DNA of 64,000 bases, taken from NCBI RefSeq assembly GCF_016595235.1, contig NZ_JAENHL010000007.1:124001-188000 (forward strand), given 5' to 3'. The DNA comes from Taklimakanibacter albus (GTDB lineage: Bacteria > Pseudomonadota > Alphaproteobacteria > Rhizobiales > Aestuariivirgaceae). This document shows positions 27,470-36,006 of the stretch, one piece after another (positions within the stretch are counted from its first letter, which is position 1; the number at the start of each line of letters is the position of its first letter). The notes under the pieces are model-generated. The model was given only the letters and a program-made list of their open reading frames with translations, had not been told where the DNA came from and ran no database searches. The translations under genes were made by a program, and so were the position numbers.

Positions 27470-28455
27470 GAACGAGAAATGAATCGCGTCGGTATGGCTG
27501 TGGGCTTCTGGCCCGGCGTGAAGGCATCTGGTGTGCTGAGAAACCGCATCACGTGCCGCACATAGGCCAGCTTGTCATAGCCGATCGACGCGATCGGATA
27601 GGCATCGAAATCGAGCAGCGACAGATTGTCGAAGCCGTAGAGCCGGAAGCGCCGCGGCCGGTTGCCGGGAAAATCGGCGCGGCAGGCATCGAGAATGCCC
27701 ATCGCCATGGCGTCCGAGGTGCAGAAGACCGCATCGGGACAATCGCTACCGGCAAAGCTCTTCGCCGCGTCATGGCCGCTGGAATAGGAGTAGTCGCCCT
27801 GGACGCTGTTGACGAGCTTGATGCCATGCCGCTCGAAGGCCTGGCGATAGGACGTGACACGGGCCTGTTCGACCAGCGAGGAGGCGCGGCCGGTGACGAG
27901 CCCCGCGGTCGCGACACCTTTGCCGGCCGCATCCGCCACCGCTTCGCCGATGCCTTGCGCCTCATCGGCAATGACCGCCGGCGACTGCCGGTCATGCCGG
28001 CCGTTGAGCATGACCACGAGGTCGGAACGGAACATCTGCCGGACCGTCACCGCATCGGCGAAGTCCGAAAACACCAGAGCGGCATCGACATGATAGGCAA
28101 TGCCTTGGCGCAGGAATTCCTCGGCCCGATCGTTCGAGCCGACACGGATGAGGATGACCTGCTTGCCGATCGCCTGCGTCTCGGCCAGGAGAAGATCGAA
28201 GAGATCGAGATCGGAAAGATCGTGGATATGATTGACGACGACGGCGATGAGATTGACCGTCTTGGTGGTGAGGCTCTGCGCCAGGAGATTGATGCGGAAA
28301 CCGAGCTCTTGCGCTGCTTTCAGCACCCGCTCGCGCTTGTCGGGCGAAACGGGGCGTTTCTCGGCCGAAAGTGCCCGCGACGCGACCGCACGGGAAACCC
28401 CCGCGAGATCGGCCACATCCTGGATCGTCGGGGTCGCCCGCTGCCTTTCACTCAT
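27457..28455 (-). CDS. LacI family transcriptional regulator
   Basis: A 332-residue repressor. The helix-turn-helix is TIQDVADLAGVSRAVASRAL (residues 10-29), followed by a hinge and a periplasmic-binding-protein-like effector domain (VNLIAVVVNHIHD, CPDAVFCTSDAMAMGIL, YGFDNLSLLDFDAYP). It is convergent with the asparaginase operon and divergent from the ROK kinase gene over a 44-base gap. The 18-bp operator-like palindrome at 23607-23624 has LacI-type form, so this protein may control that operon, the ROK-cutC pair, or both. Confidence 0.93.
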   Translation of the reverse strand: MSERQRATPTIQDVADLAGVSRAVASRALSAEKRPVSPDKRERVLKAAQELGFRINLLAQSLTTKTVNLIAVVVNHIHDLSDLDLFDLLLAETQAIGKQVILIRVGSNDRAEEFLRQGIAYHVDAALVFSDFADAVTVRQMFRSDLVVMLNGRHDRQSPAVIADEAQGIGEAVADAAGKGVATAGLVTGRASSLVEQARVTSYRQAFERHGIKLVNSVQGDYSYSSGHDAAKSFAGSDCPDAVFCTSDAMAMGILDACRADFPGNRPRRFRLYGFDNLSLLDFDAYPIASIGYDKLAYVRHVMRFLSTPDAFTPGQKPTAIPTRFISRSTAG

Positions 28456-28499
28456 TCTTCTGTTCTAATCCGCCATGGAATTCGAATCGATAGGCTAGA

Positions 28500-29414
28500 A
28501 TGATTATCTGCTTTGATATTGGCGGTTCGGCGATCAAAGGCGCCTTCGCCGCGAACCCGACGACGCTGGTCCCGCTCGGCGACCGGCCCACGCCGCCGCA
28601 TGATTTCGACGCCTTCCTGTCGGTCATTACCGACATGGTCGGCGCGGCCCCTGCCCCCGATGACGCTCCGGTCGCCATCGCCATCACCGGCGTCGTCGAT
28701 CCTGATACCGGCCGCATCCAATGCGCCAACATCCCATGCGTCGACGGACGTCATCTGGCCGCCGAGATCACGGCGCGGCTCGCGCGGCCGGTGCACATCG
28801 CCAATGACGCCGACTGCTTCGCGCTCGCCGAGGCGCTGGCGGGCGCCGGGCGCGGCCATCCCATCGTCTTCGGCGCGATCCTCGGCAGCGGCGTCGGCGG
28901 CGGCCTCGTCATCGACGGCCGCATCATCACCGGTCCCGGCGGCTATGCGGGTGAATGGGGACATGGTCCCATCGCCGCGACAGAGGCAGGCTCGCCGCCC
29001 GTCGCTATTCCGCATTTCACCTGCGGCTGCGGGCTGAAAGGCTGCGTCAATACGGTGGGCGGCGCCCGCGGCACCGAGGTTCTGCACCGCCATCTCCATG
29101 GCATCGACCTGCCGAGCACCGCCATCATGGCGGCATGGCTTGCCGGCGATCCTGAAGCGGAACGCACCATCGCCTGTCAGATCGAGCTTCTCGCCGGCCC
29201 GCTCGCGGTCGCGGTCAATATCGTCGGCCCCGGCAAGGTGCCGGTGGGCGGCGGGCTTGCGCGTGAGCCGCGCTTCATCGCGAGGCTCGATCAGGAAGTG
29301 CGCCGCCGCATCATGCGCCGGCTCGACACGCCGCTCGTGGTGCCGGGCGAACTCATCACATTGAATCCCGGCCTCGTCGGCGTGGCGCTGCTGGGATTTG
29401 CGGAGCGGACATGA
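28500..29414 (+). CDS. ROK family sugar kinase
   Basis: A 304-residue kinase. The phosphate loop is FDIGGSAIKGAF at the N-terminus, the catalytic base lies in NDADCFALAEA, and the zinc site is formed by GEWGHGP with CGCGLKGCVN. The last motif is normally CxCGxxGCxE; here Asn replaces Glu, an unusual change in a substrate-contacting position. Family members phosphorylate glucose, GlcNAc, ManNAc or similar. It overlaps cutC by four bases and is divergent from a LacI regulator whose gap contains ATTCGAAT, a possible operator. Confidence 0.9.
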   Translation: MIICFDIGGSAIKGAFAANPTTLVPLGDRPTPPHDFDAFLSVITDMVGAAPAPDDAPVAIAITGVVDPDTGRIQCANIPCVDGRHLAAEITARLARPVHIANDADCFALAEALAGAGRGHPIVFGAILGSGVGGGLVIDGRIITGPGGYAGEWGHGPIAATEAGSPPVAIPHFTCGCGLKGCVNTVGGARGTEVLHRHLHGIDLPSTAIMAAWLAGDPEAERTIACQIELLAGPLAVAVNIVGPGKVPVGGGLAREPRFIARLDQEVRRRIMRRLDTPLVVPGELITLNPGLVGVALLGFAERT

Positions 29415-30145
29415 CGAACACCCCCTTGCTCGAAGTCTGCGTCGCGGACGCCGAAAGCCTTGCCGCGGCAATCGCCGGCGGCGCCGATCGCATCGAGCTC
29501 TGCTCGGCCCTCGAGCTGGGCGGCCTCACCCCTGCTCCCGGCCTGATGCGGCTTGCCGCCCAGGCGCCGATACCGGTCTATGCCATGGTGCGCCCGAGAA
29601 GTGGCGACTTCGTCTTTTCGTCCGATGAGCTCGACGTCATGCGCGCCGATATCGATGCCATAAGCGGCGCCGGCCTGGCGGGCGCTGTCATCGGCGCCTC
29701 GCGGCGGGACGGGACGCTCGATGAGGATATGCTGCAGCACCTGCGCGATCATGCCCAGGGATTGGGCCTCACCTTGCATCGCGCCTTCGACCTCGTGCCG
29801 GATTTTGCCCCGGCGATCGAAACCGCGATCGGGCTCGGCATCGAACGCATCCTGACATCGGGCGGCGCCCGGTCGGTGCCCGAGGGCATTCCGGCCCTGC
29901 GGTCTATACACGCCATGGCGCGCGGACGCATCTCCGTCATGCCCGGCGGCGGCCTGACGGCTGAGAATGCCGGCGAGCTGCTGAAGGCCGTCCCGGTTAT
30001 GGAAGTCCACAGCTCCTGCTCACTTCCACGCGCCACGCCGGATCAGCGGGCTGTCGAGTTGCATCTTGCGGAGCGCAGCCATCGGCGCACCAGCGCGGAC
30101 ATGGTCGCGGCCTTCAAGGGCGCATTAAGCAACCCCTCCAGCTGA
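29411..30145 (+). CDS. cutC: CutC family protein
   Basis: A 244-residue TIM-barrel CutC protein: LEVCVADAESLAAAIAGGAD and RIELCSALELGGLTP at the N-terminus, then VYAMVRPRSGDFVFS, LTLHRAFDLV and the glycine-rich ISVMPGGGLTAENA. CutC was named for copper tolerance in E. coli, but that phenotype was later traced to the small RNA MicL encoded within cutC, so the enzyme's true role is open. Translational coupling to a ROK sugar kinase here suggests a role in sugar metabolism rather than copper handling. Confidence 0.9.
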   Translation: MTNTPLLEVCVADAESLAAAIAGGADRIELCSALELGGLTPAPGLMRLAAQAPIPVYAMVRPRSGDFVFSSDELDVMRADIDAISGAGLAGAVIGASRRDGTLDEDMLQHLRDHAQGLGLTLHRAFDLVPDFAPAIETAIGLGIERILTSGGARSVPEGIPALRSIHAMARGRISVMPGGGLTAENAGELLKAVPVMEVHSSCSLPRATPDQRAVELHLAERSHRRTSADMVAAFKGALSNPSS

Positions 30146-30264
30146 ATCAAAATCTCAGCCTCCGACTCTAAGCAATTATTTCGATTCACTTTTCCCTCGC
30201 AGCGCGCAGCGGCGGGGGACAACCCGCTTTGGGTGCTTGACGTCCTTTGAAAGTGGGATAACGT

Positions 30265-30289
30265 AGCTGGTATGACAGGTATACCAGCT
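30265..30289. promoter_or_regulatory. NanR-like operator overlapping the start codon of a GntR gene
   Basis: AGCTGGTAT (30265-30273) and ATACCAGCT (30281-30289) are perfect 9-base arms around a 7-base spacer. The site also contains GGTATG and GGTATA 10 bases apart; E. coli NanR binds GGTATA repeats. It covers the ATG at 30272. A -35-like TTGACG is at 30237-30242 with a weak -10 around 30258-30264, so the start of transcription would fall near the ATG. Confidence 0.6.
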
Positions 30290-31009
30290 GAGAACCGACC
30301 CATACGGCCCCAAAAGCTCTATGAGCAGGTCTCGGCGCGCCTCGAAGCCCGCATCATCGACAAGACCTATGACATCGGTGACCTGCTGCCGTCCGAGCGG
30401 GACCTCATGCGGGAATTCGGCGTCGGCCGCCCGGCAATCCGCGAGGCGCTCATCCATTTGCGCAATATGGGCCTGGTCGAATTGCGCTCGGGCGAACGCG
30501 CCTTGGTCATCCGCCCCACCCCGGAAGTCGTCGTCGAGGCGCTGTCGGGCGTGGCCAAGCATATGCTCTCGGCAACCGACGGGGTGCGCGACTTCCAGAA
30601 CGCGCGCTTGTTCTTCGAGGTGGGTCTCGCCCGCCATGCCGCCGCCCATGCGACGGCCGAGGATATCGAGCAATTGCATGCCGCCCTCGAGATCAACCGC
30701 GCGGCGCTCGACGATTTGCCGCGCTTCGAGAAGACCGACGTCGCCTTCCACTATGTCCTGGCGGTCATCCCGCGCAACCCGATCTTCCCCGCCATTCATG
30801 CGGCCATCGCCGAATGGCTGGTGCAGCAGCGCCACATCACCCTGAACTGGCGCGGCCGCAAAGGCACCGCCGAGCAGGCCTATCAGGCCCACAAGGCCAT
30901 CTATGAGGCGATCGCCGCGCGCGATCCGGACCGTGCCGAAAAGGCCATGCGCGACCACCTCGCCCATGTCGCCAATGTGTTCTGGGAAGCGATGGAGTCC
31001 GATACATGA
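30272..31009 (+). CDS. GntR family transcriptional regulator, NanR/FadR-like
   Basis: A 245-residue FadR-type regulator. The winged helix is at the N-terminus (YEQVSARLEARIIDKTYDIG, LLPSERDLMREFGVGRPAIR, EALIHLRNMGLVELRSGE), and the FCD domain contains FFEVGLARHAAAHA and a metal-site-type histidine in DVAFHYVL. A perfect inverted repeat overlaps its own start codon, pointing to autoregulation. Its stop overlaps the next gene (ATGA at 31006), so it is the first gene of the catabolic operon it probably controls. Confidence 0.92.
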   Translation: MTGIPAENRPIRPQKLYEQVSARLEARIIDKTYDIGDLLPSERDLMREFGVGRPAIREALIHLRNMGLVELRSGERALVIRPTPEVVVEALSGVAKHMLSATDGVRDFQNARLFFEVGLARHAAAHATAEDIEQLHAALEINRAALDDLPRFEKTDVAFHYVLAVIPRNPIFPAIHAAIAEWLVQQRHITLNWRGRKGTAEQAYQAHKAIYEAIAARDPDRAEKAMRDHLAHVANVFWEAMESDT

Positions 31010-31314
31010 GCGGTTATGTCATCCTGGTCGATTTCCTGCTGAAGCCGGGGAGCAAGGCCGAGTTCCGTCGCGCCATCGACGCCAATGCGAAGGCCTCGTG
31101 CCGCGCCGAGCCGGGCTGCCGCCAGTTCGATGTCGTCGAGCCCAGGGACGATCCCGACCGTATCGTTCTCTACGAGATCTATGACGACCGTGCCGCCTTC
31201 GAGGCGCATCTGAAGACACCGCATCTCGCCGCCTTCGAAGCGGCAAGCAACCACCTCGTCACCAAGAAGACCGTGATCGCCGGCGACCTCGCCTGCGAAG
31301 GATCGAAAGAATAA
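31006..31314 (+). CDS. Putative quinol monooxygenase (ABM domain)
   Basis: A 102-residue protein of the antibiotic-biosynthesis-monooxygenase fold. It matches the family by length and by the central EPGCRQFDVVEPRDDPDRIV and LYEIYDDRAAFEAHLKTPHL segments. Such single-domain dimers include YgiN-type quinol monooxygenases and many uncharacterised proteins often placed in sugar-acid and aldehyde catabolic operons. Cofactor and substrate are unknown. It overlaps the GntR gene and precedes the aldolase by 16 bases. Confidence 0.85.
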   Translation: MSGYVILVDFLLKPGSKAEFRRAIDANAKASCRAEPGCRQFDVVEPRDDPDRIVLYEIYDDRAAFEAHLKTPHLAAFEAASNHLVTKKTVIAGDLACEGSKE

Positions 31315-31330
31315 TACTGGGAGGAATTCG

Positions 31331-32119
31331 ATGAGTGTTTCCGGCCTCAAGGCCATGTCGAAGACCAAAGCGCCGAAATTCGGGCATTTCATCGTGGAAT
31401 TCGCCACGCCCGGCATCGGCCACATCATGAAGTCGGCGGGCTGTGACTTCACTCTGTTCGATCTCGAGCATTCGGGCTTCGGCTTCGAGACGGTGAAGAG
31501 CGCGCTGCGTTATTTCGAGGCCGCCGATCTTCCCGCCATCGTGCGGGTGCCGTCGCGCGAATATCACCACATCGCCCGCGCCATGGATATGGGCGCCGAA
31601 GGCCTCATGCTGCCGATGGTCGGCAATGTCGACGAAGTGCGCCACATCGTGAATTCGATGAAATACCACCCGCAAGGCAAACGCGGCGTGGCGCTGCAGG
31701 TGGCGCATGACCGTTACCGGCCGGGCGCCGTCGCCGACAAATTCACCACCGCCAACGACCGCACCACCCTCTTCTGCCAGATCGAGACGGTGGAAGGTGT
31801 CGAAAATGCTGACGCTATGGCGGCGATCGACGGCGTCGATTGTCTCTGGGTCGGCCATTTCGACCTGTCAGTGTCACTCGGCATTCCCGGCCAGTTCGAG
31901 CACAAGGATTTCAAGCGCGCCATCGAGCGCACCATCGCCGCCACCAAGAAGCACAAGAAAGCCCTGGGCCGCCTCGTGCCCAATGTCGAGACCGGCATCG
32001 CGATCAACAAGCAGGGTTTCGACTTCGTCTGCTACTCGGGCGATGTCTGGCTGCTCCATGCCGCGATCGAGGACGGCATCAAGAAGCTGCGTGCCGGCTG
32101 CGGCAAACGGAGGTCATGA
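31331..32119 (+). CDS. HpcH/HpaI-family class II aldolase
   Basis: A 262-residue TIM-barrel aldolase that cleaves 2-keto-3-deoxy (or 4-hydroxy-2-keto) acids to pyruvate and an aldehyde. The metal ligands are expected in CQIETVEGVEN (Glu) and VGHFDLSVSLG (Asp); the family usually has GPxDLS, and His for Pro here is unusual. FDLEHSGFGFETVKSALRY and ARAMDMGAEGLMLPMV are also typical. SD is GGGAGGAATTCG. With the neighbouring dehydrogenase and the lactonase-like protein, it fits the cleavage step of a sugar-acid pathway. Confidence 0.9.
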   Translation: MSVSGLKAMSKTKAPKFGHFIVEFATPGIGHIMKSAGCDFTLFDLEHSGFGFETVKSALRYFEAADLPAIVRVPSREYHHIARAMDMGAEGLMLPMVGNVDEVRHIVNSMKYHPQGKRGVALQVAHDRYRPGAVADKFTTANDRTTLFCQIETVEGVENADAMAAIDGVDCLWVGHFDLSVSLGIPGQFEHKDFKRAIERTIAATKKHKKALGRLVPNVETGIAINKQGFDFVCYSGDVWLLHAAIEDGIKKLRAGCGKRRS

Positions 32120-33171
32120 TGGCGGCGCCCTTCCGCGTAGCCCTCTCCGGCGACTTCAGGAAAGCCGACGGATCACCGACCTATCCCGATTTCGACCTGG
32201 CGCTCCTGAAGAACGCGCCCAATGTCGAGATGGTATTCCTCGAGCCCGCCAATCCCTTGCGCGCCGACCAGCTCGAGGATTTCGACGCGCTCATCCTACT
32301 TGCCCATCGTTTCACCGCCGACAGTGTGCCGAAATCGGGCCGGCTCGCCGTCGTCGCGCGCTTCGGTGTCGGCTATGACACGGTCGACGTGCCGGCCTGC
32401 AGCAAGGCGGGAATAGCCCTGGTGATCACGCCCGACGGCGTGCGCCGACCGGTAGCCGTCTCGATCATCACCTTCATCCTGGCATTGACCGGCAAGCTCC
32501 TGATCAAGGACGGGCTCACGCGCGAAGCCGCGGCGGGCTTCGCCAAACGCTCGGATCATATGGGTGTCGGCCTGGTTGGCCGCACGCTGGGCTCGATCGG
32601 CATCGGCAATATCGGCGCCGAGATGTTCCGCATGGCGAAGCCTTTCGACATGAAGTTCATCGCCCATGATCCCTTTGCCGACAAGAAGATGGCGGCCGAG
32701 TTGGGCATCGAGCTCGTCTCGCTCGAGGATGTGTTCTGCCGCTCCGACGTCGTGTCGGTGAGCTGTCCGTTGAGCGCCGAGACACATCACCTGGTCAATG
32801 CCGAACGCCTCGCTTTGATGAAACCCACAGCGTATTTCATCAACACCGCGCGTGGCCCCATCGTCGACCAGGAGGCACTGACCAAAGCGCTCCAGGAGCG
32901 CCGCATCGCCGGCGCCGGCCTCGACGTGCTGGAGCAGGAGCCGCCAGATCCCGACGATCCGATCCTCAAGCTCGATAACGTCATCCTGGCGCCGCATGCT
33001 TTGTGCTGGACCGACCAGTGCTTCGCCGGCAACGGCGCCGCCGATGTGAAGGCCGTGCTCGAAGTCCAGCATGGCCGCGAGCCGCGCGGCATCGTCAACA
33101 AGGATGTGCTGAAGCACCCCGACTGGCAAAGGCGCCTTTCCGCTTTCGCCAGCAGGTTCGGAGGCCAATGA
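32119..33171 (+). CDS. D-isomer-specific 2-hydroxyacid dehydrogenase
   Basis: A 350-residue NAD(P)-dependent dehydrogenase. The Rossmann motif is GIGNIGAEMF and the catalytic set is Arg in NTARGPIVDQEAL, Glu in LDVLEQEPP and His in LAPHALCW. The HALCWTDQC stretch departs from the common HIAGxT form. I chose the ATG at 32119, 5 bases after GGAGGT; the adjacent in-frame ATG at 32116 is nearly equivalent, and both overlap the aldolase stop. It could reduce glyoxylate, hydroxypyruvate or another 2-keto acid released by the aldolase; which one is not determined. Confidence 0.9.
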   Translation: MAAPFRVALSGDFRKADGSPTYPDFDLALLKNAPNVEMVFLEPANPLRADQLEDFDALILLAHRFTADSVPKSGRLAVVARFGVGYDTVDVPACSKAGIALVITPDGVRRPVAVSIITFILALTGKLLIKDGLTREAAAGFAKRSDHMGVGLVGRTLGSIGIGNIGAEMFRMAKPFDMKFIAHDPFADKKMAAELGIELVSLEDVFCRSDVVSVSCPLSAETHHLVNAERLALMKPTAYFINTARGPIVDQEALTKALQERRIAGAGLDVLEQEPPDPDDPILKLDNVILAPHALCWTDQCFAGNGAADVKAVLEVQHGREPRGIVNKDVLKHPDWQRRLSAFASRFGGQ

Positions 33172-33263
33172 CAAGAAGAGTCGTTTCCAAGAACTGACTC
33201 CGGCCGACAGAAGCCGGTGACTGTCACGTGCAGACTGACAAACAACTGGGAGGAATGACGACC

Positions 33264-34919
33264 ATGAATGACCGTGAGAAGCGTGATTTCCAAGCCGGTC
33301 TCAATGCCGAGATCGACGCCTGGCTCAAGGGCGAGAACACCCGCCGCAGCTTCATCAAGAAATTCGGCCTGATGACCGGCCTTCTCGCCACATCCGGCGG
33401 GATATTGAGCCCCTGGGCCGAGAATGCCCTGGCGCAGGCCGCCGTCGATCTGGCCGACCCGGCATCGCCACTCGGCAAGGCGCAGGCCGCGGCGATGAAG
33501 GCCTCGACCGAGGGACCGGCCGACGGCTCGGCCTATCGCGCCGCGCAGGCCGCCAAGCAGTTTACCGGCGCCACCCTCAACATGACCTATGAAGCGGGTC
33601 TGCAGGCGCTCGATCCGCGCAATTTCTCAGGCCCCGTCTGGGAGCAGCTCACCGGCATCAAGTCGAATGTCGTCGAGCTGTCTAATCCTGACCAGTATTC
33701 GAAGGCCGTCGCCGAGCATATCGCCGGCTCCGGCGCCTACGACGTGCTCGACATCTCGCCCGCCTGGACGCCGTCACTGGCCGATGGCGGCGTGATCGCG
33801 CCGCTCGACGATTACATCGCCAAATACATGAACCAGGCGGATCTCGACGACGTGCATCCGCTCTACAAGGCGCTGCCCACCTATAAGGGCAAGATCTGGG
33901 GCTTCTTCGATGATGGCGACATGTTCGCGCTTTATTATCGCAAGGACATCTTCGAGGACGCGAAGCTGAAGGAGGCCTATCAGGCCAAATTCTCGAAGGC
34001 GCTCGAGCCGCCCAAGACCTGGGAGGACTATGCGCAAGTCGCCCAGTTCATCACCGACAATCTGGCGCCCAATGTCTATGGCGCCGGCCATTTCCGCAAA
34101 GCCGGCAGCCCCGGCAACCAGTTCGACTTCCTGCAGCAATACCGCGCCAATGGAGGCATCCTGTTCAGCGACGACATGAAGGCCGGCCTCAATTCCGATG
34201 CCGGCATGAAGACGCTGACCAACATGCTGGCGGCGAATGCGGCCTCGATCCCGGGCAATAACGAGCTCGATGCCGTCTCGCTATGGGCGGCGTTCCTGCA
34301 GGGCAAAGTGGCGATGATCTATTCATGGCCGCCGACCGGGCGCATGGCGGCGAACTATTCGCAAAGCGCCAAGGCGATCAACTTCATCCCGCAGTCCTCG
34401 ATCGCGGGCAAGGTCGGTTATGCCGTGGTGCCGGGCAATCCCGAGCATGCGACGGGTTACAACAAGGCGCTGTCGGCCGACTCGAAGAATGCCGAGGCCG
34501 CTTATCTCTTCATGCAGTGGGTGACCTCGCCGCCGGTGTCGCTCGCCCGCGTGATGCTGCCTTATGCGCTGCGCGACCCCTACCGCCTGTCGCATTTCAA
34601 GTCGGATCTCTATGGCGAGCTGTTCCCGAGCGCCAAGGAATATCTGATCAACCTCAACAACTCCGCCAATGTCGGCCTGCTCGACATCATCATGCCGGGT
34701 GCCCAGGATTATTTCCTGAGCCTCGACCGCATGTGCACATCGGTCTGGGCCGGCACCGATCCCAAAGCGGCGCTTGAAACCGCAGCCGCCGAATGGGACC
34801 AGACGACCGACCGCCTCGGTGTCGACCAGCAGAAAGCCTTCTACACCGAGTTCAAGAAGCTGCCTGGTGCTTCGGCCGACAATACGGTCGAGAAACTGGG
34901 GCTCGCGGTGAAGCTCTGA
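33264..34919 (+). CDS. Sugar ABC transporter substrate-binding protein with Tat signal
   Basis: A 551-residue family-1 binding protein. The N-terminus has a twin-arginine signal (TRRSFIKKF near residue 27, hydrophobic GLMTGLLATSGGIL, then ALAQA), so it is probably folded before export. The mature protein has YDVLDISPAWTPSLADGGVI and IWGFFDDGDMFALYYRKDIF, typical of CUT1 binding proteins. Start choice: ATG 33264 is 10 bases from GGAGG, whereas ATG 33255 is only one base away and GTG 33228 has no SD. A 150-bp inverted-repeat element follows the stop. Confidence 0.9.
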   Translation: MNDREKRDFQAGLNAEIDAWLKGENTRRSFIKKFGLMTGLLATSGGILSPWAENALAQAAVDLADPASPLGKAQAAAMKASTEGPADGSAYRAAQAAKQFTGATLNMTYEAGLQALDPRNFSGPVWEQLTGIKSNVVELSNPDQYSKAVAEHIAGSGAYDVLDISPAWTPSLADGGVIAPLDDYIAKYMNQADLDDVHPLYKALPTYKGKIWGFFDDGDMFALYYRKDIFEDAKLKEAYQAKFSKALEPPKTWEDYAQVAQFITDNLAPNVYGAGHFRKAGSPGNQFDFLQQYRANGGILFSDDMKAGLNSDAGMKTLTNMLAANAASIPGNNELDAVSLWAAFLQGKVAMIYSWPPTGRMAANYSQSAKAINFIPQSSIAGKVGYAVVPGNPEHATGYNKALSADSKNAEAAYLFMQWVTSPPVSLARVMLPYALRDPYRLSHFKSDLYGELFPSAKEYLINLNNSANVGLLDIIMPGAQDYFLSLDRMCTSVWAGTDPKAALETAAAEWDQTTDRLGVDQQKAFYTEFKKLPGASADNTVEKLGLAVKL

Positions 34920-34927
34920 CGGTAAAT

Positions 34928-35077
34928 CCCTCTTCCCCCACCGGGGGAGAGGGCTAGGGTGAGGGGGAACCAGTGGAAGAGTTGACTTCAAATGCGAAGA
35001 AACTTCACCGTCAGTTCCCCCTCACCCTCCCAATGCTACGCATTGGGTCCCTCCCTCTCCCCCGGTGGGGGCGAGGG
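34928..35077. repeat. Inverted-repeat element between binding-protein and permease genes
   Basis: The left arm contains CCTCTTCCCCCACCGGGGGA and GGGTGAGGGGGAAC. The right arm contains GTTCCCCCTCACCCT and CTCTCCCCCGGTGGGGGCGA, with an extra small palindrome CCCAATGCTACGCATTGGG inserted. Arms are separated by about 45 bases. It is a different type from the elements at 1655 and 4022. Its place inside an ABC operon resembles the malE-malF REP situation, where such structures stabilise upstream message. Confidence 0.8.
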
Positions 35078-35097
35078 TAACGCCTAGGGTGTTTCCG

Positions 35098-36006
35098 ATG
35101 TCCGCTCCCGCCACCCGCTTCGACGCGCTCTCCGAATGGAGCGACCGGCATTTCAAATGGCTGCTGGTCGCGCCGGCCGTGCTCCTCATCCTGGCGCTGT
35201 CGGTCTATCCCCTGCTCTTCTCGGTCTGGGTGCTGTTCGTCAATTACGACTTCACCGTCCCCGGTCATGGCTTCGTCGGCCTGCGCAACTTTACCCGCGT
35301 ACTTGCCGATCCGGTGGCGCGCTGGTCGCTGTGGGTGACGATCCTGCTTTCTACCATCAATGTGACCATCGAATTTCTGCTCGGCCTCGCGCTGGCGCTG
35401 GCCATGGTCAAGAGCTTCCGCGGCCGCGGCCTCATCATGTCGCTGCTGATCATTCCACTCTTCATCAGCCCGGTGATCGTCGGCCAGGCCTGGGCTCTGC
35501 TGCTGCAGCGGCCTTTCGGTCCGACCAATTACGTGCTGAGCCAAATTCTTGGATTTGAGGTGACCATCGGCTGGCTGACCCAGGCGCCGTGGAACTTCAT
35601 CGCCCTTGTCCTTGCCGATGTCTGGCAGTGGACACCTTTCATGTTCGTGATCCTGCTCGCCGGCCTCACCGCCATTCCGCCCAATCTCTATGAGGCGGCC
35701 GAGCTCGACGGTGTCGATGGCTGGCGCGCTTTCTGGTGGATCACCTTGCCGCAGCTCGGCCCGATGATCATGCTCGCCATCACCTTCCGCATCCTCGATG
35801 CGGTGCGCCTGTTCGACACGATCTTCGTGATGACCGGCGGTGGTCCCGGCACCAACACCTATTCGAGCTCATTCTATCTCTACACGCTGGGCTTCACCCA
35901 GTTCCACCTCTCGGAAGCGACCGCCGGCGCCTGGATGTTCCTCGTCATCACCGCCATCCTGATCACCTTCCTGGTGCGGCGCCTGCTCAAGGCGGAACCG
36001 ACATGA
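35098..36006 (+). CDS. Sugar ABC transporter permease, MalF type (CUT1)
   Basis: A 302-residue six-helix permease. It begins with a short cytoplasmic segment and WLLVAPAVLLILALSVYPLL, and has an EAA-type loop in PPNLYEAAELDGVDGWRAFW. The start ATG at 35098 is just past the inverted-repeat element; an in-frame upstream ATG at 35065 lies inside the repeat and was rejected. It overlaps the MalG-type gene by four bases. Confidence 0.92.
   Translation: MSAPATRFDALSEWSDRHFKWLLVAPAVLLILALSVYPLLFSVWVLFVNYDFTVPGHGFVGLRNFTRVLADPVARWSLWVTILLSTINVTIEFLLGLALALAMVKSFRGRGLIMSLLIIPLFISPVIVGQAWALLLQRPFGPTNYVLSQILGFEVTIGWLTQAPWNFIALVLADVWQWTPFMFVILLAGLTAIPPNLYEAAELDGVDGWRAFWWITLPQLGPMIMLAITFRILDAVRLFDTIFVMTGGGPGTNTYSSSFYLYTLGFTQFHLSEATAGAWMFLVITAILITFLVRRLLKAEPT

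Noticed and set aside
29411-30145. Annotating CutC as a copper homeostasis protein
   Set aside because: The copper phenotype behind the name was explained by a small RNA in E. coli, and the neighbours here are sugar genes.
31840-32115. A 92-codon N-terminal extension of the 2-hydroxyacid dehydrogenase
   Set aside because: It is read through the aldolase gene in another frame and has no similarity to the dehydrogenase family.
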